Below, piece by piece: positions 7,312 through 16,086 of a stretch of DNA of 32,503 nt (positions are counted from its first letter, which is position 1; each line of letters starts with the position of its first letter). The notes under the pieces are model-generated. The model had not been told where the DNA came from. It saw only the letters and a list, made by a program, of their open reading frames with translations, and ran no database searches. Position numbers and translations under genes: made by a program. The stretch is from NCBI GenBank assembly GCA_002496845.1, contig DALQ01000039.1, positions 1 through 32,503 of the forward strand. The letters run 5' to 3'. The DNA comes from Euryarchaeota archaeon UBA495 (GTDB taxonomy: Archaea > Thermoplasmatota > Poseidoniia > Poseidoniales > Poseidoniaceae).

Positions 7312-7776
7312 GATGTAGATGCGCCCACGCTTGCGGAAGACGTGCCAGACGCCCAGCGTCATGATGGAAAAGAAGCCAGCCAACACCAAGAGGCGGCTGA
7401 TGGCGGTCTCAAGGTCACCGTCCGTGGTGGCCGTGGCGTCGTTGATCACAAAGCCGCCAAGCGCCATGAACATGAACGCGACGTCGAACACGAGGAAAAT
7501 CAGCGCATACCAGTAGTATTGGAAGTGAAATTGGATCATGGCGTCGCCGACGGGTTCCGAGCCGCACTCGTAGGTCGAAAGGCGGCGAGGGTAGAGGCTG
7601 TGGTCGGCCTCGTACCCTTCGAGCAGGTACGAAGTGGTCTTGTGCGGCTGAGAGCGGTCGGTCCGCGGTCGCACAAAGTAGGACGTCAGAAAGGCCCCAA
7701 AGGGCATGAGAAACCCGACGAGCGTCATCAGTCCGACAGCGAGGTAGGCATCGGTCACCGTGGTCACGTCGGTCAT
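7309..7776 (-). CDS. nuoA: NADH-quinone oxidoreductase-like subunit A
   Basis: First gene of the operon, encoding the three-helix subunit whose TM1-2 loop senses the carrier site. The signature STYECGSEPVGDA (67-79, C71) and FHFQYYWYALIFLVFDVAF (83-101) are present. The usual glutamate after FDV (FDVE) is replaced by alanine. The loop between TM1 and the signature (36-68) is somewhat long, giving 155 residues against about 120-147 in common homologues. A TATA-like element lies about 80 bases upstream at 7854-7862, so this is the likely 5' end of the nuo transcript. Confidence 0.95.
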   Translation of the reverse strand: MTDVTTVTDAYLAVGLMTLVGFLMPFGAFLTSYFVRPRTDRSQPHKTTSYLLEGYEADHSLYPRRLSTYECGSEPVGDAMIQFHFQYYWYALIFLVFDVAFMFMALGGFVINDATATTDGDLETAISRLLVLAGFFSIMTLGVWHVFRKRGRIYI

Positions 7777-7853
7777 TTTGAGACCCCACAGGAAGGCATA
7801 CGCTCCCTTGCTTCATCCACCTGTGGTCCCTCCATAAGCGTTCCCGATTCGGC

Positions 7854-7862
7854 ATATTTTTA
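7854..7862 (-). promoter_or_regulatory. TATA-like promoter element of the nuo operon
   Basis: On the minus strand CCTAAAAATATGCC is the most A/T-rich stretch of a GC-rich spacer. It lies about 80 bases before the nuoA ATG, which would leave an untranslated leader of about 55 bases. It overlaps the palindrome at 7858-7875, so a factor bound there could block TBP. There is no experimental support. Confidence 0.45.
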
Positions 7863-7875
7863 GGGCGCCCTAAAA
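7858..7875. repeat. Perfect 18-bp palindrome at the nuoA promoter
   Basis: TTTTAGGGCGCCCTAAAA is a perfect inverted repeat without a spacer that overlaps the proposed TATA element. A dyad operator is the most natural reading. A role as a terminator stem for the surface-protein genes ending at 7934 is also possible. Confidence 0.6.
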
Positions 7876-7885
7876 GGGACACGTC

Positions 7886-7901
7886 GCCCCTGCGCAGGGG
7901 C
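7886..7901. repeat. Perfect 16-bp palindrome (possible terminator stem or operator)
   Basis: GCCCCTGCGCAGGGGC is a second perfect inverted repeat, 10 bases from the first one and 33 bases past the stop of the upstream gene on the minus strand. Transcription from that gene would next meet CCCTTTTAG, a weak T-run, so it could help end the long surface-protein transcript. Confidence 0.5.
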
Positions 7902-7933
7902 ACTCTTCTGGCACCAAATCGAGTCCTTGGCTG

Positions 7934-10900
7934 TCAGCCTTGCGCATGGAAGAAACGCGCCCACGAAGCCTGCAAGGAATCGTGTTGCCGTGCGGTCACT
8001 TTGAACATGGTGTAAACCATGGAAATGGGTCCAATGAGGGAGCCGGGGATGACGAACAACAGCGCAAGGGCTCCTTCTCCACCCGTGATCAAGCCACCAA
8101 GAATGGCGAGGCCGAATCCTGCGCCCGGCACCACAAGGAAACCAAGGAACAGCCAAAGCAGGGTGCTGGCAATACTACGGTACGCTGTTTGATGGCCCGT
8201 CATGTCCTCGAGTTCGATGACCTCTTTTCGGAACATCAGCGAACGGTAGAGGTTGATGCCAGGAATGAGCATCATCACGAGGTGTTTCGACCCGCCCGGG
8301 CCAAGACCGGCGTGCTGCTTGAGCTCCTCTGCGCGGCGGTGCATGTAGAAGAGCATGTAGATGCCAAGCGTGAACGGCGCGTAGAGGAAGAAAATCAGGC
8401 CCCACGAGGAGTGCGGTACGGGGCTGTGCGCAGGCATGGGAAGCACCTCGTCCAGTTCAAGCTCGAGGCTGATGCCCGTAGCTGCCTTGGCTTCGAAGGC
8501 GGCTGCACGCTGCTTCTTGCGAACGGCGGCGGCTTCTTTTCGAGCGTCCATCATCGGCCCTGCTGCACGAGCCATCACGCCAAGGGCGACCACGGCGATG
8601 AAGATCACACCGATGTTGGTGACGCTTTGTGCCGTGAGGCCGAGGCCGAGGAAGCCCTCGTCTGGGATTCCAGTTACGGACAATTCCACGTTTTCACGGG
8701 TGAACACGCCACCGTCTTTGGGCTCCACGGAGAGCGTGAAGCGGAATTCATCTTCGATGGTGGCTCCGTAGGGCGGACGAACGTCAACCATGATCATCAG
8801 CACTTCGCTGGGCTGCAGCAAACACATCAGTTCGCCTTCTTCGATTCGGCAATCGCCGGTTCCATCGTCTTCGATGTCCACCGTCCATCCACGCTCACCT
8901 GGCGATGCGAAAATTCGTGCATCGGTGGGCACGTTGCCTTCGTTGACCACGCCGACTTCGAAGGTCGCCTTGTCTGGGAAGGTCACGTTGAGTTCGGTCG
9001 GCGTGGTGGCCAAATCGAACCCAAGGTCTTCGATGATCCTCACGTCGAGCACCACCGAGATGCGCCCGTCACGGTTCGCGGTGTTGTTCTCGCTCAACAC
9101 GGTGACATCAAGCGCGCCGCCGTCCCCGGTTTCTGCACCTTGGTTCACGGTGATGACCAATTCAACACGCACCTCGTAGGGACGAATTTCGTAGTTTTCG
9201 AGGTTCTCTGTGAGGCCGGCATTGACCTGAGCCATCTGAGCCGCTTCTTCGCTGCGTTCAACGATGGGTTCGTTGTTCCCATCGAACATGAACCGCCCTT
9301 CCGCAACGTTCCAGATGCCGTAGCCCTCTGGAATGAAGACCGGCCCGCTCACGGGCAGCCCGTAGACCAAGACTTCGCGCGTTGCCAATCCTTCAAGGCC
9401 GGTGAAGTCGAACACGGCCATGTCCATGGTCGCGTTTCCAGTGTTGCGCACCCAGAGGTTGATGCTCGTGCTGCCACCTGGCGGGAGTTCAACGCGTTGG
9501 GTGTCGCCCGAAAAGCCGTCGGCCAAACGGAGGTCCATGCTGTAGACCTTGTCGAAACGCTCAGCGACAAAGGTGACCTCCTTCTGGTTGTCTGGAAGAC
9601 CGTCGCCATCGTCGTCCTGTGCGCCGTTGTGATCGAGGTTGATCACCCTGACCTTGATGTTCGTCGAATCACGCTCTTCGACCCCCTCGACCTTCACCAT
9701 CAAGGCGACGTCGAGGCTTCCGCGAGCAGGGACCTGAACCTCAATGATGGTCTGGTCTTGTTCATCAACGAACCGTGTGGTCCATTCGCTTGGGGTTTGG
9801 GACATGACCACACAACGGAAGGTTGCGTCCACGTTGCCCTGATTCTCGATGGTGATGGGGAAACGCAACCATGCGTTGACCTGCCCACGTTGATTGGAGA
9901 CAGGGGCGTCAAGGTCCATGCCATGAGACTCGGCCACGGTGGCTTGGACGGTGGCTTCGTCATAGGCCGCCCCGCCCGAGGTGGGCAGGACGCTCACCAG
10001 GATCTCAACCTGCTCGGTGGCCAAGGCGTTTTGCGGAACGGTCACCGTCATCGTCACGTCTGCGCTGCGGTCCGAAGCATGCTTGGAGCCGAGGGAGATG
10101 GTGCTCACGTCGAAGGCCACGGTCCAGCCGCCTGGGGGGGCGCTGGCGCTGATGCGGAAGCTGTCGCCTCCGTTCCCGTTGTTGGTGACCGTCACCGTCG
10201 TGGTTCGGGTCGTGCCAGGTTCGATGTTGGAAATCATGCTCTGCGGAATGGACACTGAGGCGCCCTTGGTTTGCCCGAGGGTGATGCGCAATTCCGCCTC
10301 ACACGCCACTGTTCCGCCGTCGCGGCCTTGGATCAGCACGGTGGAGACCGAGTCCGCATTCAGGGAGTCGTCCGGTTCGATGTTGAGCGTAAAGGTCCGT
10401 TCATCGGAGGAGGTGTCGTAGGGAAGCAGTCCGGAGGAGGCTCCCTCAACGCTCACCCAGTTGGCCTTGGCACCGGTCCGTGCAACGTTGATGTCCCATT
10501 CGGCGTTGCCGGTGTTCTCGAAGGTGACTTGCACCTGCCCCTGCTTGCCAGGATCGACACGGATGTTGGTCTTCGAGAGGCTGGCATCGCAGGTGTGCAA
10601 TTCAGGAACTTCAAGGGAGATTTCTTCCGTATCGCTGGCGTTTTGCGACGGGTCGTTCTGCACGGTCGCGGTGATGTCCCAGCAGAACTTGTCGGCATCC
10701 TGACCGTTTGGCACCGTGGTGGACACCACGACCGATTCGGTTTCTTCGCTCGCAACGCTCACAGATGACGGGTCAAAGGATAGGGAAAAGTCGTCCACTC
10801 CAGCGCAACCAGGGTCATCGCGTTCGCTGGCGGCAAAGACGACCGTTGCTTCGGCACGCCCGGTGTTTTCGACTTCCATGTCCCATTCAACAGGGTCCTC

Positions 10901-11455
10901 CCCTGCCCAGGTCAAGTCAGCTGGACCGTCCATGCGGAGATCAACACCGTAGACCACGCTGCCCGACCCGTCGCCGGCTTCGGTGGTGACCGTTCGCTCC
11001 TCGTTGGCGGGTTGGCCGGGAGGCTCGGGCGGCTCAGGTTGCTCCGTGGCTGCGGCGACAATCGTGGTGTCGCAGTCTCCTTCCGCGGTCTGCGTCAAGG
11101 TGACGTTCATCGTCGTCTCCTCGTAGCTCCCTGCGTCGATGGCCCCAGGAATTTGTTGGATGACCGAAGAGTACTGACCGCACTCCTGGGTTTGTGCTTC
11201 GTTGGTCGAGAGTTGGACGGTGACAGGGTTTGATCCCGTGTTGTAGACCCGAACGGTGTATTCACCCGACTCACCGGGATTGACGGTGAGGGTGGAGGGC
11301 GTCACGGTCAGGACGATGCTGGCGTCACGTCCGTCGGCCGCGGCCGGGGCAAGCATCGGCGTGAGGCTCACCAACATCAGGGAAATCAGCAGCAAGGCGC
11401 GCGCCTTCGTGCCGGTCGGCGCCCCGTGCATGGCCTTGGGTGGGGACCTTCCCAT
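7934..11455 (-). CDS. Giant secreted Ig-repeat protein with C-terminal multi-span membrane domain
   Basis: This is a 1173-residue envelope protein. A signal peptide (about 16-42, ARALLLISLMLVSLTPMLAPAAA) is followed by about 900 residues of beta-sandwich modules of the NEW3/CARDB type. Recurring marks are a proline-glycine turn, then T-V-x-N-x-G and W: NPGESGEYTVRVYNTGSNPV near 57, DPGKQGQVQVTFENTGNAEW, and EPGTTRTTTVTVTNNGNGG. One module has a calcium-type DDDGDGLPDNQ loop. A first membrane helix (about 948-963) leads to a charged cytoplasmic helix (970-990). Three more hydrophobic stretches follow (about 1018-1038, 1096-1123, 1128-1150); the segment FFLYAPFTLGIYMLFYMHRRAEEL resembles the DUF4234 type. 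The start is supported by GGAGGTC six bases upstream. The gene follows the subtilase by 26 bases, so it is probably on the same transcript. Binding of peptides or cell-surface structure is a guess. Confidence 0.88.
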   Translation of the reverse strand: MGRSPPKAMHGAPTGTKARALLLISLMLVSLTPMLAPAAADGRDASIVLTVTPSTLTVNPGESGEYTVRVYNTGSNPVTVQLSTNEAQTQECGQYSSVIQQIPGAIDAGSYEETTMNVTLTQTAEGDCDTTIVAAATEQPEPPEPPGQPANEERTVTTEAGDGSGSVVYGVDLRMDGPADLTWAGEDPVEWDMEVENTGRAEATVVFAASERDDPGCAGVDDFSLSFDPSSVSVASEETESVVVSTTVPNGQDADKFCWDITATVQNDPSQNASDTEEISLEVPELHTCDASLSKTNIRVDPGKQGQVQVTFENTGNAEWDINVARTGAKANWVSVEGASSGLLPYDTSSDERTFTLNIEPDDSLNADSVSTVLIQGRDGGTVACEAELRITLGQTKGASVSIPQSMISNIEPGTTRTTTVTVTNNGNGGDSFRISASAPPGGWTVAFDVSTISLGSKHASDRSADVTMTVTVPQNALATEQVEILVSVLPTSGGAAYDEATVQATVAESHGMDLDAPVSNQRGQVNAWLRFPITIENQGNVDATFRCVVMSQTPSEWTTRFVDEQDQTIIEVQVPARGSLDVALMVKVEGVEERDSTNIKVRVINLDHNGAQDDDGDGLPDNQKEVTFVAERFDKVYSMDLRLADGFSGDTQRVELPPGGSTSINLWVRNTGNATMDMAVFDFTGLEGLATREVLVYGLPVSGPVFIPEGYGIWNVAEGRFMFDGNNEPIVERSEEAAQMAQVNAGLTENLENYEIRPYEVRVELVITVNQGAETGDGGALDVTVLSENNTANRDGRISVVLDVRIIEDLGFDLATTPTELNVTFPDKATFEVGVVNEGNVPTDARIFASPGERGWTVDIEDDGTGDCRIEEGELMCLLQPSEVLMIMVDVRPPYGATIEDEFRFTLSVEPKDGGVFTRENVELSVTGIPDEGFLGLGLTAQSVTNIGVIFIAVVALGVMARAAGPMMDARKEAAAVRKKQRAAAFEAKAATGISLELELDEVLPMPAHSPVPHSSWGLIFFLYAPFTLGIYMLFYMHRRAEELKQHAGLGPGGSKHLVMMLIPGINLYRSLMFRKEVIELEDMTGHQTAYRSIASTLLWLFLGFLVVPGAGFGLAILGGLITGGEGALALLFVIPGSLIGPISMVYTMFKVTARQHDSLQASWARFFHAQG

Positions 11456-11481
11456 GAAAGACCTCCGCCTTGGCGTGCCCC

Positions 11482-14400
11482 TCAGGCGTTCAAGAATTCA
11501 GCCCTTGCCGTGCCGCATTTCGGGCATGCGTCAGGCAAGGTGCACCCGGGTGTTCCGGGAGGGTGGAAACGTGCACCGCAACTCGGACAACCAAGCATTG
11601 GACCGGTGATTGTTCCTCGGCACGCCCAGCATGGCGCTGTGGCCACAGGAGTTGGAGGGGCTGCCGGAGGGGTCACAACGGCAGCGACCGGGGCTGCGGC
11701 AACCGGGGGTGGAGTCAATGTGGGCAGGGCCTGCAGCGGCACCTTCGGAACTGGAGGCATGGCCTCCGCGGATGAGCCAACACGACGCAACACAAGCACG
11801 CCGGCCACGATCAGCACAATCACAAGCCCACCAACTACGGCGCTCAGTGCGCCTGAACCCTGCCCTTCGTCAGACACCGACCGTGGCGCGGCCAGCGTAA
11901 GGGACGTATCCCCGTCCAATCGGACGTTGTTCACTTGGAGGGTCAGCGGAGCTTCCCCGCCGATGGTGCTGGTGTAGGTCACACGAAGCACGCGGGACGC
12001 CCCCGGGTCCAAACTGACGGTCGATGGTCCGTCGATGGTCACCTCCCATCCTTTGGCCACGTCAAATTCCACGCGCTCATCGAAGGCCGTGTTGCCGCTG
12101 TTGATCAGCGTCCAAGTGACGGCCCCGTCGCCCTCTGCCGTGGCAGGCGTGCTGCTGTCGAGGTTGACCTCAAGCCGTCGGTCCTCAGCAACCAGCATCG
12201 TCACGTCATCGCGACGTTCGAACCCGTCTCCAGTCAGCACCACGGTGAACGAAGGTTCGGTGTTGGCGGGGAGGGAAGGTGGCAGCACAATGTCGCATCC
12301 GACCACCTCGAAATCACCCACCGCCACCGCGGCTGGAGCTTCGCATGAACCGAACAAACCGGCGTCGAGATCAAGTTGCACGGAAGGCGACCATGGAGCC
12401 TCGCCGCTGTTCCCCACCAGCCATTCGAAGCGAAGGGTTTCGCCGGTCGGATGGCTGCCGGAACCAAACGATGTGGTGTACGATGTGCCGTCCTCAAGCA
12501 CTAGGCGGCTGAAATCAAGCGAAGGAGCTGGCAATTGGCGTACGTCCAAAGGAGCCGTCCACGTGAAGCGTCCTTCAGCATCGCTGAGCCGCACTTCGAG
12601 GGTTCCTGAACGCCCAGCGCCGTCCCCGACCAAGGTGTAAACCACGTCCTTCGTGTCCGTCCATCCCAAGGAGATCGGCTCAAGCGTGGACGAGATGCTC
12701 CAACCTGAAGGCAGTTGGAAACTCGGGGTGAGTTCCAGGTCAACGTTGCCCCTGTTTTCCAAACTGAGGTACAGCCCCACCGATGCGTCGGGGCGCAATG
12801 CAGGGAGGCTTGATTCGAGCGAGATGCCAACGTCCCGCACCGCCAGAACCTGCATCGGAATTTCCAGCGACGTGGACACGGAAGGATCGGTCTGGGAAAT
12901 GGCGATGACGGTCACGGTCCGTTCAGCGCCTGCGACGGTCTTGACGGAGGGCGGCACGACGGTGATGTTGACCGCGCGTGCTGCGCCTTGATTCATCAAA
13001 CCGGTCGACCCAGACGAAGCGCCTGGTTCGGAACCAAGGTTGTCGAATCCAGCGGCCCATCCGGTCGGGGATTCCAGAAACAAATCGTAACCGATTGGAC
13101 CGTTTCCGTCGTTGGTCAATGAGAACTGGAAGGTGGTTGGATCCAACGGATGGACGGGTACGACGCTGTAATCCAAAGCGAAGCGCGCTTCAGGAAGCGG
13201 AGGGACCTCAAGGGTGAGGTTGTAGGGGTAAGCCACCCCGTTGTCAACGTCCAACCCCGTCAACGGAATCCGGTACGTACCAGGAGCTGGCCGGGCCTGA
13301 TGAACCACGGTCACCGTCACGAAATCTTCCCCGCTTCCTTCGAGGGTGAAATTGGCCAACGTGAGCCCCACGTACCAGCCCGGAGCGGACCCGTCGCTGA
13401 TGCGCTCAGCCTCGCCCGCAGACAGGGACGCGTTGGTTCCAATGAGTGCGGTGTTGGTGAGCGTGATGTTCCATGACGACGTGGTTTGCGTCGAATCCTC
13501 CACCCGGAGTTCTTGTTCAGCGGCGGAGACCTTGACGCCCGGAGCGCTGACGTTAACCACAGTGACCAAGTCGTTGTTGTCCTCAAGCACCTCGTCCATG
13601 ACGTCGTCGGGGTCCACCCGAACGATGACTTCAGAGGAGCCGGCCGCCGAGGGCGTCCAACTCCATGGTAAGGAGCGGATGGAGCCCGGGAACAGGTCCA
13701 GCGTCGTCCGGCTCAACTCGATGCCGTCCACCAAAAAGGCCACATCAACGGCATCGGCCTTGACGTTCCCCATGTTCATCACCTCGGTGGTGATGGCGAC
13801 CGGGTCGCCAACTTGTGGAATGCTAACGTCCATCACGAAGCTGCTGGGGACCATGAGCGGGTCTGGCCGAAGGTCGTTGACACCTTGTCCAGAGACGGCA
13901 ATGGAATAGGGTTGAGAGCGGCTCCCCGCGTGATTTGCATCCTTCACTTTGACTTCCCAAATGCCTTGTTGAGCCGAGTCGATGAGCACGACTTCGACGT
14001 TGTTGAGGGTGTCACGTGAACCGGCCTGAATGCTTCGGCCGTTGCTGAACACGTTGCCGAGGTACGTGATGCCGTCGGGCGAGGTCACCTCAAGGTCGAG
14101 GTCGTTGACCAGTTGGGTGCTTGAGAAACGAGAACCGCGTTCATCCGACCATGCGACGACGACCTTGAACGGACTGCTGGAGGCGCTGACGTTGAACACG
14201 TAGGACTTGCTTTGTCCCGTGGATGAAAGGAGGGAACGGTCGTCGACCCAAATGCCGCGCCCTGCGGACGGCGCCAGCGTGTCGCGCAAATTCACGCGAC
14301 CCCAGCCCTCGTCGTCGTTGGGGATGTTTCTCGTGCCCATGTCTTCCGCGCCGAGGATCAGCAGCGCCTTGATCAGCGCACCTTGGGGTTCGGGACGAAG

Positions 14401-16029
14401 GGCGATTTCCACCAGATATTCCCTGATGAGGGCCGCTGCACCAGCTGCATTGGGCGTGGCCATCGAGGTTCCTGTGTACTCGAGGTAGTACTGGTTGGAC
14501 CACGTCGCACTTCCGGTGTCGCCTGCTTCCTGAGCCCTGCATGAACGAACATAACCACCGGGGGCCACGACGTCCGGCTTGATGCGCCCGTCGTCGGTCG
14601 GCCCACGAGAGGAGCCCGACATCATGGTGTCCGGCGCCCCGCTGTACCTGTTCTGATGGTTGCCGACCGTCAGGGTGTTCTTGGCGGTGGACGGCGCTCC
14701 CACCGTGCCTGTGCCTGGTCCGTCGTTGCCGGCCGCAAACAGGACCAGCAGGCCTTCTTGATTCGCATGGGTGCGGTCGTAAGCGGCCGTCCGATCGTCG
14801 ATGTCTTCGGCGGATGAGGTGTACTTTCCTTGGTCGCTTGCCTGCGAAGAGCCCCACGAATTGGTGTGGATGCGCGCCCCTTGGGAGTAGGCCTGGTTGA
14901 GGATGTAATTCAGGCTCGGCGAGAGGAATTGCCCGTTGTTGTCGTTCTCCATGGCTTGGAAGATCAGTTCGGCCTGCGGAGCAACCCCCGCATAGCCTCC
15001 ACGGCTCCCGTCGCCGAGGACCGTGCACGCGACGTGGGTCCCGTGGCCGGAGTGCATGTCTGCGGTCGAGCCGTCACCCACCACGTCGGCGTTGGACAAC
15101 ACGCGTGTTCCGAAATCGCCGTGATCCGCGTCAAGGCCCGAATCGGCCACGGCGACGATCACACCTGAACCGTTCAACGAGGTCGTGAACCCGTTGGCAA
15201 CGGCGCTCACTTCCATGTGTTGACGGGCGTTGTCGTTGGCGATGGCGAAGGTCGGTTCAGGCCCGACCCACATCACGGAGGGTTGCAACAGCAGACCGAG
15301 CACGTCCTCGGTCGCGAGGTCGCCCCTCCACCGGCCCTCGTCGACGGCGTGAGGGCCGTCGAGGACCGTGGAAGCCACGTCATGGAGGTCTTGATGGACG
15401 ACGTGCTGACCGTGTTGCAGGTCCACCGTCGCCACGGGCCCATCGAGGTCACGCCATCCTTCCAGCCGAACCTCCGTGCCTTGAAGCGCCCCTTCTCCAC
15501 CGGTCAGCAAGAGGACGTCCAGCAACGCATCGTCGAGGAACATGCCTGCTGGAACGTGGTGGACGCTGCGAACGGCCGCCATGCCTGCGAGGCCTTCGAA
15601 AGCCGCGGGCGGTGCTTGCAGGATGAGACCGGATGGCGCGACAAACTCCCGAACGGACACCCCCTGGACGTCACCGAGGTCCTTCCGTGCCATGGTGAGC
15701 GGCATCTCAAGGTCCACGATGACCAACCGAAGGTCTGGCCGGGGCGTCAGCATTGATTCAGACAGCGGACGGTCAAGCAGCAAGCCTTGGTCGCTGAACC
15801 GTCCAAGGCGGCTGTCGGCGAAAGCCAACCGATCGTCAAGCGCAGTTTCGTGTGCGTACGTGCCTGCCAAGGTGTGGTAAGTGTCCGGTTGAAGTTCGAA
15901 AAACGTCGGCGCCCAACGCTCGGCGTCGGTGACCGAGGCCTCGTCGCCTGGCGCAAGCCACCCTGACCACGTGGAAAGGAGAAGCAGAAGCACCAACACC
16001 AGCGGCCTGAGGGCACGGCCGTTGGTCAT
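11482..16029 (-). CDS. Membrane-anchored subtilisin-like serine protease with Ig repeats and cytoplasmic zinc ribbon
   Basis: A 1515-residue S8 peptidase acting outside the cell. The signal peptide (residues 4-22) starts MTNGRALRPLVLVLL. A long region of about 250 residues precedes the protease and is the likely prodomain. The catalytic triad is D296 (AVADSGLDADH), H329 (SGHGTHVAC) and S522 (YTGTSMATPNAAGAAAL), with the oxyanion asparagine N435 in FAAGNDGPG. About 750 residues of CARDB/NEW3-like Ig modules follow, then one membrane helix (about 1394-1416), a Pro/Ala linker and a C-terminal cysteine cluster (C1467, C1470, C1481, C1484, C1496, C1502, C1505) of zinc-ribbon type that should lie in the cytoplasm. 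The ATG at 16029 is preferred over an upstream in-frame ATG at 16077, because a TATA box sits 27 bases before it, as for a leaderless message. The substrate is unknown; digestion of environmental protein is likely. Confidence 0.92.
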   Translation of the reverse strand: MTNGRALRPLVLVLLLLLSTWSGWLAPGDEASVTDAERWAPTFFELQPDTYHTLAGTYAHETALDDRLAFADSRLGRFSDQGLLLDRPLSESMLTPRPDLRLVIVDLEMPLTMARKDLGDVQGVSVREFVAPSGLILQAPPAAFEGLAGMAAVRSVHHVPAGMFLDDALLDVLLLTGGEGALQGTEVRLEGWRDLDGPVATVDLQHGQHVVHQDLHDVASTVLDGPHAVDEGRWRGDLATEDVLGLLLQPSVMWVGPEPTFAIANDNARQHMEVSAVANGFTTSLNGSGVIVAVADSGLDADHGDFGTRVLSNADVVGDGSTADMHSGHGTHVACTVLGDGSRGGYAGVAPQAELIFQAMENDNNGQFLSPSLNYILNQAYSQGARIHTNSWGSSQASDQGKYTSSAEDIDDRTAAYDRTHANQEGLLVLFAAGNDGPGTGTVGAPSTAKNTLTVGNHQNRYSGAPDTMMSGSSRGPTDDGRIKPDVVAPGGYVRSCRAQEAGDTGSATWSNQYYLEYTGTSMATPNAAGAAALIREYLVEIALRPEPQGALIKALLILGAEDMGTRNIPNDDEGWGRVNLRDTLAPSAGRGIWVDDRSLLSSTGQSKSYVFNVSASSSPFKVVVAWSDERGSRFSSTQLVNDLDLEVTSPDGITYLGNVFSNGRSIQAGSRDTLNNVEVVLIDSAQQGIWEVKVKDANHAGSRSQPYSIAVSGQGVNDLRPDPLMVPSSFVMDVSIPQVGDPVAITTEVMNMGNVKADAVDVAFLVDGIELSRTTLDLFPGSIRSLPWSWTPSAAGSSEVIVRVDPDDVMDEVLEDNNDLVTVVNVSAPGVKVSAAEQELRVEDSTQTTSSWNITLTNTALIGTNASLSAGEAERISDGSAPGWYVGLTLANFTLEGSGEDFVTVTVVHQARPAPGTYRIPLTGLDVDNGVAYPYNLTLEVPPLPEARFALDYSVVPVHPLDPTTFQFSLTNDGNGPIGYDLFLESPTGWAAGFDNLGSEPGASSGSTGLMNQGAARAVNITVVPPSVKTVAGAERTVTVIAISQTDPSVSTSLEIPMQVLAVRDVGISLESSLPALRPDASVGLYLSLENRGNVDLELTPSFQLPSGWSISSTLEPISLGWTDTKDVVYTLVGDGAGRSGTLEVRLSDAEGRFTWTAPLDVRQLPAPSLDFSRLVLEDGTSYTTSFGSGSHPTGETLRFEWLVGNSGEAPWSPSVQLDLDAGLFGSCEAPAAVAVGDFEVVGCDIVLPPSLPANTEPSFTVVLTGDGFERRDDVTMLVAEDRRLEVNLDSSTPATAEGDGAVTWTLINSGNTAFDERVEFDVAKGWEVTIDGPSTVSLDPGASRVLRVTYTSTIGGEAPLTLQVNNVRLDGDTSLTLAAPRSVSDEGQGSGALSAVVGGLVIVLIVAGVLVLRRVGSSAEAMPPVPKVPLQALPTLTPPPVAAAPVAAVVTPPAAPPTPVATAPCWACRGTITGPMLGCPSCGARFHPPGTPGCTLPDACPKCGTARAEFLNA

Positions 16030-16050
16030 GGTGCAAAGGCCTCGCGAGAC

Positions 16051-16060
16051 CGCTATATCG
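16051..16060 (-). promoter_or_regulatory. TATA box for a leaderless subtilase transcript
   Basis: CGATATAGCG on the minus strand is centred about 27 bases before the ATG at 16029, the distance expected from an archaeal TATA box to the transcription start. No Shine-Dalgarno is seen, so transcription probably begins at or next to the start codon. Confidence 0.6.
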
Positions 16061-16086
16061 CTTGGGGTATCCTGCACGTTCCCGCA

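Noticed and set aside
7940..10258. Plus-strand frame of 772 codons opposite the 1173-residue Ig-repeat protein
   Set aside because: The minus-strand frame has a signal peptide, repeated Ig modules, membrane helices and a ribosome-binding site. The plus-strand product has none of these and is rich in His, Asp and Val.
16030..16077. Upstream ATG at 16077 for the subtilase
   Set aside because: It would add 16 residues before a clear signal peptide and would place the TATA box inside the coding region.
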